Below, one piece after another: positions 7,041 to 12,131 of a stretch of DNA of 12,131 bases. Origin of the DNA: an uncultured Oscillospiraceae bacterium (GTDB lineage: Bacteria > Bacillota > Clostridia > Oscillospirales > Acutalibacteraceae); NCBI GenBank assembly GCA_900553525.1, contig USDZ01000038.1, positions 1-12,131 of the forward strand, read 5' to 3'. The notes beneath the pieces are model-generated. The model was not told the origin of the DNA. It did not search any database and was given only the letters and a program-made list of their open reading frames with translations. The number at the start of each line of letters is the position of its first letter. Within the stretch, counting starts at the first letter, position 1. Made by a program: the position numbers and the translations under genes.

Positions 7041-7070
7041 GTGTGCGCCCGGTTTTAACCGGGCGCACAC
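7041..7070 (-). repeat. Perfect 14-bp stem hairpin in the 5' leader of the GT2-GtrA operon
   Basis: GTGTGCGCCCGGTT (7041-7054) and AACCGGGCGCACAC (7057-7070) are perfect inverted copies with two bases between them. The stem is very GC-rich. Neither strand has a following T-run, so it is not a normal intrinsic terminator. In the minus-strand transcript it would lie about 24 bases before the ATG, just ahead of the ribosome-binding site, after the promoter at 7119-7147. It could protect the 5' end of the mRNA, act in attenuation, or be a protein-binding palindrome. Confidence 0.7.
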
Positions 7071-7118
7071 GTATCTTAAACGGCTAAATCCCGCATCCGC
7101 CGTTCAAACTTTATCACC

Positions 7119-7147
7119 AGTGTAACATGGTTTTTCCTTTCCTGCAA
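7119..7147 (-). promoter_or_regulatory. Sigma-A promoter, extended -10, for the GT2-GtrA/sulfatase-fold operon
   Basis: On the minus strand: -35 TTGCAG (7142-7147), 17-base spacer, -10 TACACT (7119-7124), with TG one base before the -10 box. Both hexamers match four of six, helped by the TGn extension. The start site would be near 7112, placing the 7041-7070 hairpin inside the leader. Confidence 0.55.
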
Positions 7148-7489
7148 GACCCTATCCACTATCACCGTACCAAAATATGGTCGTTTATTCGAGGAATTGA
7201 TTCCGGCTTCTAAGCGGTGACGCTGTTTCCCTGCTGAAAACATCATAAAGCCGACTTTTGAAAGAGCAACCAACAAGAGGAGTTTGCATGCTCTCTTTCT
7301 GTGGTCTCAGCTCTTTTCCAGCATATCCTCCCCTTCAGCGCCATCGCACGAATTTTCCGGGAAATATAAAATGGTTTTCCCCGTTTTTTCGGGTCCCTCA
7401 TCACAATTGGCTCCGGTCTCTTGCTATCCGAGTCTTCGTTATAAAAACCCATCATTGTTAAAACTTCACAATCTCACTGTGCCGTTCCC
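7148..7489. other. Intergenic stretch without a recognisable gene
   Basis: About 340 bases between two minus-strand units. No RNA gene or convincing coding sequence was found. On the plus strand, AAGAGGAG (7275-7282) stands five bases before an ATG (7288) that opens 57 codons ending at 7461. The product is rich in Pro, Phe and His, resembles no family, and I see no promoter for it. A weak stem GGGAAA/TTTCCC lies near 7360-7382. Confidence 0.5.
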
Positions 7490-7535
7490 AAAAGTACTAG
7501 ACGCCCCTGTTCCACAGAAGCGGAACAGGGGCGTC
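7490..7535 (-). terminator. Terminator after the S41-like gene
   Basis: GACGCCCCTGTTCC (7500-7513) and GGAACAGGGGCGTC (7522-7535) form a perfect 14-bp stem over eight bases. On the minus strand a short T-run (7490-7493) follows a few bases later. It lies 24 bases past the S41 stop. There is no T-run on the plus strand. Confidence 0.7.
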
Positions 7536-7559
7536 GAACACACAACCTTAAGAGTCGGC

Positions 7560-8852
7560 CTATGATTCAGCGGATTCCGTTGCCGCGGACTCTGTCCCGG
7601 AAGATTCAGCGCTGGTCTCCGTCGGCGCGGTGGCAGTTCCCGTTGATTCAACAGGCGCCGTTGTCGAGGGCGGGCTGTTGCCTTGCAGAGCGGCCAACCC
7701 TGCGGCTATCTGCGGATCCTCCTCATCCGTCAGCAGCGCTGCATATGGCAGGAGGGCCTCCGGCATTTCGACCACTTGACTCGGCTGAATACCGGTATCC
7801 TGCCACGTGGCATTGTTTTGAATGAGGGAAAGACTTGCCACCGTAATCCGAACGGCCGACTTGTCGGACTCAATCGCAACGAGATTCTGCACCGTATTCT
7901 TTCCTGCTGTGGCTGTCCCGATCACCTGCGTTTTTCCAAAATTTTGTAGGACCCCGGCGAAAAGTTCCGCTTCTCCGGCTGTCGTGCCGTTCACGAGTGT
8001 CACGGAAGGCAATTGAAGTTCATCCGAATCCTCTGCCATTAGAGTCTCAGTCCCGCTTTTTGTCGTGTATTTCGCATAGGGACCGCGCGGCATCAGAAAT
8101 GCGATAACATCCTTAGCCGCATCCAAGGAGCCGCCTTCGTTGTCCCGAAGATCAAAAAGAAAGGACGTGGCTCCCTGTTCAAGCAGAGAACGGTAAGCCG
8201 ATTTAAACTGGGAGGGGGTCTCACTGTCGAAGGTCCGTATTCGGAGAATGCCAACCGAGCCGGCCATCCGGCTTTCAACGCTCACAGCCGTGTAGGTGTT
8301 GGAGGAAAGCTCAACCGCATAATCCGTCTCCCCCCGCGTTAAAGAGAGCAGAATTTTGCTGTTCTCCCGCAATTTGTGCTGAAGAGCCTCAAACGTCTCG
8401 ACCGATACCTCTTCACCGTCCGCAGCGGTTACGACATCGCCTTTCTGTACGCCCGACAAGGCTGCCGGCGATCCGTTGTCACACACGGAAACGACGACCA
8501 TATTCTCTTTTGTCAGGGTCACTTCCAGGCCGAACCCCGTCTGTTTCCCCGCAGCCGCGTTCTGCGCCGCCTGGTATTCCGAAGCCGTCAGATAGGCGGC
8601 GTAAGGGTCGCCCAACCCCTCTACATACCCACGAAACAGTGCAGCACGCAATCTCTCTTCATCTATAATATAATTCTGCCGGGCGATTTTGTCGATGTCA
8701 TTGATGTAATCGAACATCTCGACCCTCTGCTGTAGATCCGTCTGCATCGTTCCAAAATGCCTCATGGCAATTACCACGGTGATGGATACCGTCATCGCAA
8801 TGGAAAGAAAAATCAGCGCCAGAGTGACGCCCAGGGAAACCTTTTTATTCAT
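7560..8852 (-). CDS. S41 (CtpA-like) C-terminal processing peptidase homologue lacking the catalytic serine
   Basis: A 430-residue protein with an N-terminal signal anchor (about 8-30), a PDZ domain (about 105-185, GFGLEV and GDVVTAADGE), an S41 core (about 190-365) and a Ser/Thr/Glu/Ala-rich tail (391-430). Active family members use Ser-Lys-Gln, with Ser 25 residues before Lys (Ser430/Lys455 in E. coli Prc; Ser309/Lys334/Gln338 in B. subtilis CtpB). Here Lys318 and Gln322 are present (TAGKNTVQ), but position 293 is Gly in NGTTAGEAELFAG where relatives have TASAAE or SASASE. The codon reads GGA. The protein is therefore probably proteolytically inactive. It follows the M23 hydrolase gene in the ftsEX cluster, separated by about 100 bases and a hairpin. 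ATG8852 has AAGGGA ten bases upstream. Confidence 0.88.
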   Translation of the reverse strand: MNKKVSLGVTLALIFLSIAMTVSITVVIAMRHFGTMQTDLQQRVEMFDYINDIDKIARQNYIIDEERLRAALFRGYVEGLGDPYAAYLTASEYQAAQNAAAGKQTGFGLEVTLTKENMVVVSVCDNGSPAALSGVQKGDVVTAADGEEVSVETFEALQHKLRENSKILLSLTRGETDYAVELSSNTYTAVSVESRMAGSVGILRIRTFDSETPSQFKSAYRSLLEQGATSFLFDLRDNEGGSLDAAKDVIAFLMPRGPYAKYTTKSGTETLMAEDSDELQLPSVTLVNGTTAGEAELFAGVLQNFGKTQVIGTATAGKNTVQNLVAIESDKSAVRITVASLSLIQNNATWQDTGIQPSQVVEMPEALLPYAALLTDEEDPQIAAGLAALQGNSPPSTTAPVESTGTATAPTETSAESSGTESAATESAES

Positions 8853-8892
8853 CGCCTGTCTGTCCCTTCTGTCGGATTTGGTTCACGAGCCT

Positions 8893-8936
8893 TATACAAC
8901 ACAAGCTCATGGAGCCGCCGGACGGCTCCATGAGCT
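8893..8936 (-). terminator. Hairpin (possible leaky terminator) between the M23 and S41 genes
   Basis: AGCTCATGGAGCCG (8904-8917) and CGGCTCCATGAGCT (8923-8936) form a perfect 14-bp stem over five bases. On the minus strand the 3' side is T-rich but interrupted (TTGTGTTGTA). It begins 17 bases past the M23 stop. No good promoter was found between it and the S41 gene, so partial readthrough or a mRNA-stabilising role is likely. Confidence 0.6.
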
Positions 8937-8953
8937 CCTGCAACAGTATGCCC

Positions 8954-10207
8954 TTAATTCGGCAGGGAAATGTATCCATTTCCAACCGGATCCACCCGCG
9001 TCCCGTTAACCCGCACCTCAAAATGCAGGTGCGGACCCGTTACGTTTCCAGTCGCGCCGATATAGCCGAGTATGGTTTGCCCGCCAACGACTTTCTGCCC
9101 TTCCCGAACAACCGGACTGCCTTTTTGCATATGGGCATAAAGCGTCACGATCCGGCGTCCCTGAGAATCCAATCCGTGGTCGATCATGCAGTAATAGCCA
9201 TAGCTCATACCCCAGGAATCGGTGCTGTTGACTTTGATTACGGTTCCGTCAGCGGCGGCGACAATCTTTTCGCCCGAGGAGCGCCCGTTGGAGATATCGG
9301 TGCCGCCGTGGAAATCGCCGCCCCAGCGATAACCGAAGGGCGAAGTGATCTTTTTGACGGTTGGAGTCGGCCAATACATACTGCCGCCGTATTTTCCGTC
9401 GGAGGGAGTCGTGTTCAGCAGTTCCTGAATCATCGCCTCCAGCTTCGCCTCATCCCGTTTGATCCGCTCTTTCTCTGACTCGTATTGATTGAGATCTTTC
9501 TGCAGTTGTACTTCTTTCTGTTTGGCGGCTTTATACAGGGAATCCAGATTCGCCTTTTGCTTGTCCATATCCGCCTTGAGCGCAAGCTGGCTTTCCCGTG
9601 CCTGGGCCACGCTTTCTTTATCCTGTTCGACCTTTTCCTTCTCGCTGTTGATCTCCTTTTTCTCCGCCTCCAGTTCGTCCATCAGTTCCTGGTCGTGTTC
9701 GGAAATCTGCTTCATCACCTGAGATCGGAGAAGATAATCGGTATACTCTTCGGTGTCGATCAGCATCTGTAACACCGACAAATTTCCTGTCTGCGCAATC
9801 GAACGGACCCGCAGGAGCAGTTTGTCAAAGCGGTCTTCAATAGCCGCCTCGCGGTCGGCGATTTCCTGTTCCAATGCAGAAATCTGGGCCTCTATGTCTG
9901 CAATCTGCTGATCAAGCGAGTCGATCTGGCTCTGATATTCACGGATTTGTTCTTCCACGTTCGCGATCTGCTCGTTATAAAGGGCGACGACTTCTTCCTG
10001 TTCATCCAGATCTCCGCTGGTATTTTGAATCTTTTTATCCAGTTCTTTCTGCCTCTTTTGCAGTTCGGCAAGCTTTTGCTGCGATTCCGACAAGGAATCC
10101 GCTCTTGCCGGCAGCATGCCCGCCGGAACCGCAACCGCCATCACCAAAACCGACAGCATCGACAATATACGGATACCGATCTTTCTTCTCAGTCGAACAG
10201 ACCGCAT
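8954..10207 (-). CDS. Secreted coiled-coil M23 murein hydrolase, probable FtsEX partner
   Basis: A 417-residue peptidoglycan hydrolase of the EnvC/PcsB-like plan. It has an N-terminal signal peptide (RLRRK, then a hydrophobic core, likely cleaved after ALA-type ARA at 34-36). Long coiled coils rich in Glu, Gln and Lys follow (about 38-125 and 165-265). The C-terminal M23 (LytM) domain is about 285-410. Zinc and catalytic residues are all present: His300 and Asp304 (FHGGTDIS), His359 (LYAHM), His393 and His395 (GPHLHFE). Unlike EnvC, whose LytM domain is degenerate, this one should be an active endopeptidase. In other bacteria FtsX binds the coiled coil of such proteins and ATP hydrolysis by FtsE releases their activity at the septum. 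The gene lies 51 bases after ftsX; ATG10207 has AAAGGAGG eight bases upstream. Confidence 0.94.
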   Translation of the reverse strand: MRSVRLRRKIGIRILSMLSVLVMAVAVPAGMLPARADSLSESQQKLAELQKRQKELDKKIQNTSGDLDEQEEVVALYNEQIANVEEQIREYQSQIDSLDQQIADIEAQISALEQEIADREAAIEDRFDKLLLRVRSIAQTGNLSVLQMLIDTEEYTDYLLRSQVMKQISEHDQELMDELEAEKKEINSEKEKVEQDKESVAQARESQLALKADMDKQKANLDSLYKAAKQKEVQLQKDLNQYESEKERIKRDEAKLEAMIQELLNTTPSDGKYGGSMYWPTPTVKKITSPFGYRWGGDFHGGTDISNGRSSGEKIVAAADGTVIKVNSTDSWGMSYGYYCMIDHGLDSQGRRIVTLYAHMQKGSPVVREGQKVVGGQTILGYIGATGNVTGPHLHFEVRVNGTRVDPVGNGYISLPN

Positions 10208-10258
10208 CGCTCATGCCTCCTTTTTTCAATTACCGCCTATATTCCATCCGTCATTCCA

Positions 10259-11158
10259 TCACTCGGCGCTACTCTCTTCCTTGAGATATTTTCCCATCGA
10301 AATGGCACTTCCCAACATTCCGATGAGGATACCGCCGATCAAGAAACCCAACAGCAGAACCAGCCACACCTCGGAGAAAGCAATCAGGTGAAAATGTCCG
10401 CCGAAAGTGAACAGCCCAGCCAGTTGCGTATAGACAAAATACAGGATTCCGTAAGATAAGATTCCAGAGATAAGGCCGAGCATCATCCCCTCCACCACAA
10501 AGGGGAAACGGATAAAACCGCTTGTCGCTCCCACCGACCGCATGATATAAATTTCCAGCCGCCGATTATACACGGTCAGCTTAATGGTATTGGCGATGAT
10601 GAACAAGGAAACGAGAAGAAGCAGACCGATAATCCATCCTCCGACGGCCAGAACGACTTGCCGTACTCTGGTCAGTAAATCGGCTATTTCCGGCTCATAT
10701 TCCACCGTATCGATATGTTCCACCTGCCCGATCTGTGTCACGGTAGCATCGAACTGCGTCAGATCCTTAAATGAGATGACAAAAGCATCCTGTAGGGGAT
10801 TCTCCGCCCGCAGATCCTCATGCAGTTCCTCCGGAAAAGTGCCGCCTTCGAGGTACTGCTCCATCAGTTCCTCTTTTGAAACGAATTCCACACTGGCCAC
10901 ATTGGGGATACTTATCAGTTTTTCGGCAATTTGCGCTGACTGTTCATCCGTCGCGTCCGCATCGGCAAACGCCACAATCACGTTCTGTTCGTATATCCAA
11001 TCGAACGCATGGTCGATATTTTCAAACACCAAATAAGAGCCGCCGGTCAGGAGCAAGCAGGAAATCAACACGCCGATTGAGGCAATGGCCATAAAGCGAT
11101 TTTGCCAAAGGTTGCGGAATCCCGACTGAATCAAATATCGAAGACTACTGAATCGCAT
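10259..11158 (-). CDS. ftsX: Cell division ABC transporter permease-like protein FtsX
   Basis: 299 residues, normal length. Four hydrophobic segments (about 23-45, 168-190, 219-243, 264-285), with a large extracytoplasmic domain (about 46-167) between the first two that in homologues binds the wall hydrolase. The block RRLEIYIMRSVGAT (199-212) is the cytosolic coupling region typical of this permease family. FtsX does not transport a solute; it relays FtsE ATPase cycles across the membrane to a peptidoglycan hydrolase, here presumably the M23 protein encoded next. ATG11158 lies inside the end of ftsE (14-base overlap), with AGGAGG six bases upstream within ftsE, so translation is coupled. Confidence 0.96.
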   Translation of the reverse strand: MRFSSLRYLIQSGFRNLWQNRFMAIASIGVLISCLLLTGGSYLVFENIDHAFDWIYEQNVIVAFADADATDEQSAQIAEKLISIPNVASVEFVSKEELMEQYLEGGTFPEELHEDLRAENPLQDAFVISFKDLTQFDATVTQIGQVEHIDTVEYEPEIADLLTRVRQVVLAVGGWIIGLLLLVSLFIIANTIKLTVYNRRLEIYIMRSVGATSGFIRFPFVVEGMMLGLISGILSYGILYFVYTQLAGLFTFGGHFHLIAFSEVWLVLLLGFLIGGILIGMLGSAISMGKYLKEESSAE

Positions 11159-11840
11159 GGCGGCCCTCCTCCCCTGTTCTCAAGTTATCGGAGACGACAC
11201 GGCCGTCCTGAATCTCAATGACGCGGCGATTAAAAGCCTGCACCAAATCGTGTTCATGGGTAACCACCAGCACTGTCGTGCCGCGGCGGTTGATCTCAAT
11301 GAGCAGTTCCATGATCTCGTAAGACATATCCGGATCGATATTGCCCGTAGGTTCATCCGCTATAATCAGAGAGGGATTGTTGACCAGCGCACGGGCCAGG
11401 CCGACCCGCTGCTGCTCTCCGCCGGAAAGCTCGATCGGATAACTGCGCGCCTTGTTCTGCAGTCCCACCAATCCCAATATGTATGGTACCCGCCGGCGGA
11501 TATCCCGCTTGGACGCTCCAACCACCCTCATGGCAAACGCCACATTATCAAAAACCGTCATATTGTTGATCAGGCGAAAGTCCTGAAACACGATCCCCAT
11601 TGTGCGTCGCAGATAAGGAATCTCCTTTCGCCGGAGTTTCGAAAGCTTGAAATCGTTGACAATCACCTCACCGGCACTAGCCACTTCTTCTCGCATAATC
11701 AATTTGAGAAAAGTACTTTTCCCAGCCCCGGACGCCCCGACAATAAATACAAATTCCCCTTTATCAATGCGGATATTAATATCTTTTAAGGCCTTGATTC
11801 CGGTATCATAAGTTTTGTGGACCCCTCTGAATTCAATCAA
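11145..11840 (-). CDS. ftsE: Cell division ATP-binding protein FtsE
   Basis: A 231-residue ABC ATPase that drives FtsX. Walker A GASGAGKST (35-43), Q-loop Gln86 (VFQDFR), signature LSGGEQQR (138-145), Walker B LIIADEPTG (158-166) and switch His195 (VTHEHD) are all intact. I choose the TTG at 11838-11840: GGGAGG lies seven bases upstream and the protein starts MIEFRGVHKTY, as FtsE proteins usually do. An in-frame TTG at 11853-11855 would add five residues but sits one base from another GGAGG, so it is unlikely. The gene ends inside ftsX. It heads the cluster, with two candidate promoters 80-210 bases upstream. Confidence 0.96.
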   Translation of the reverse strand: MIEFRGVHKTYDTGIKALKDINIRIDKGEFVFIVGASGAGKSTFLKLIMREEVASAGEVIVNDFKLSKLRRKEIPYLRRTMGIVFQDFRLINNMTVFDNVAFAMRVVGASKRDIRRRVPYILGLVGLQNKARSYPIELSGGEQQRVGLARALVNNPSLIIADEPTGNIDPDMSYEIMELLIEINRRGTTVLVVTHEHDLVQAFNRRVIEIQDGRVVSDNLRTGEEGRHAIQ

Positions 11841-11918
11841 GGGAACACCTCCCAATCCTCCGTATGCAAACGCATGCTTTTCATATGCACGTTATCGACA
11901 ATATTCGTCCACCTATTC

Positions 11919-11947
11919 ATTATGTCATAAAAATAAGGCATAAGCAA
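11919..11947 (-). promoter_or_regulatory. Second candidate promoter for ftsE
   Basis: On the minus strand: -35 TTGCTT (11942-11947, three of six), 17-base spacer, -10 CATAAT (11919-11924, five of six). The surrounding DNA is AT-rich. The start would lie about 75 bases before the ftsE TTG. Confidence 0.4.
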
Positions 11948-12019
11948 CGGTAAAAAAATTCCCAAAATGCATCTATTATCTCTCTTTTTGTCGAATTTAA
12001 GGACAAAAACCTATCTTTT

Positions 12020-12048
12020 ATCGTAATCCCAGACCAAACGAATGTCAA
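12020..12048 (-). promoter_or_regulatory. Main candidate sigma-A promoter for the ftsEX operon
   Basis: On the minus strand: perfect -35 TTGACA (12043-12048), 17-base spacer, -10 TACGAT (12020-12025, four of six). It gives a leader of about 170 bases. The leader is AT-rich and holds no clear riboswitch. Confidence 0.6.
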
Positions 12049-12075
12049 GCTGGATAATGTAAGAAAAAAACGGCA

Positions 12076-12091
12076 ATTGTAGAGGTACAAT
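12076..12091. repeat. Small inverted repeat upstream of the ftsE promoter
   Basis: ATTGTA-GAGG-TACAAT is a perfect 6-bp inverted repeat with a four-base centre, about 30 bases upstream of the ftsE -35 box. It could be an operator for ftsEX or for a divergent gene beyond the right edge. TACAAT also resembles a plus-strand -10 box but lacks a -35 partner. Confidence 0.3.
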
Positions 12092-12131
12092 ACATGTTGG
12101 ACAGGAGGGGAAGAAAAAGCGAATAAAAAAG

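Noticed and set aside
7243..7455. 70-codon minus-strand frame in the large intergenic region
   Set aside because: No Shine-Dalgarno before its ATG, basic low-information product, and it spans the gap between a terminator and the next promoter.
8909..9478. 189-codon open frame on the plus strand opposite the M23 gene
   Set aside because: Shadow of the M23 catalytic domain; it has no recognisable domain and no promoter.
11157..11789. 210-codon open frame on the plus strand opposite ftsE
   Set aside because: Antisense shadow of ftsE, whose ABC ATPase motifs are all present; no family signal in the plus-strand product.
12103..12131. Shine-Dalgarno-like AGGAGGGG at the right edge as the start of a plus-strand gene
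   Set aside because: No ATG, GTG or TTG follows it on the plus strand within the window, so no gene can be supported.
1..12131. CRISPR arrays, tRNA or rRNA genes, insertion sequences, phage attachment sites
   Set aside because: No spaced direct repeats, no cloverleaf-type sequence with a TTCGANTC-like arm, and no transposase or integrase motifs were found on either strand.

Overview
The window reads as chromosomal DNA from a Gram-positive bacterium of the Clostridia type. This is an inference from strong Shine-Dalgarno sites, near-consensus sigma-A promoters, TTG starts, a five-helix YidC core without a lipoprotein signal, and the order ftsE-ftsX-coiled-coil M23 hydrolase-S41 protein. Base composition is intermediate. 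No rRNA, tRNA, insertion sequence, phage gene or CRISPR array was seen.

Layout, left to right. (1) On the minus strand, hisH and a 3'-truncated hisF form the ammonia-channelling imidazole glycerol phosphate synthase; they overlap by one base and have their own promoter. (2) On the plus strand, from a near-consensus promoter with an operator-like palindrome, lies a 697-residue fusion of a YidC/Oxa1 membrane insertase core to a cytosolic CDP-glycerol glycerophosphotransferase domain (TagB/TagF family). A one-helix membrane protein of unknown function follows 18 bases downstream. (3) A perfect bidirectional terminator separates this pair from a convergent minus-strand pair: a GT2 glycosyltransferase fused to a GtrA-like membrane domain, then a five-helix, sulfatase-fold phospho-group transferase with an EptA/MCR-like catalytic layout. 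(4) A gap of about 490 bases holds the promoter and a 5'-leader hairpin for that pair plus a terminator for the next unit. (5) On the minus strand, ftsE and ftsX (14-base overlap) are followed by a secreted coiled-coil M23 murein hydrolase and, beyond a hairpin, an S41 (CtpA-like) protein. Two promoters lie upstream of ftsE.

How the genes fit together. FtsEX is an ATP-driven transmembrane switch that in several bacteria activates a coiled-coil cell-wall hydrolase at division; the M23 protein here is the obvious partner. The S41 protein has Gly where the catalytic Ser should be, while Lys and Gln remain, so it looks like a pseudoprotease, perhaps a scaffold or regulator. Regions 2 and 3 together look like an envelope-decoration locus: a cytosolic CDP-alcohol transferase tethered to an insertase core, a lipid-linked sugar synthase with a flippase-like domain, and an outward-facing phospho-group transferase. 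That joint function is a hypothesis.

The two most unusual observations are the YidC-CDP-glycerol transferase fusion and the S41 protein lacking its nucleophile.
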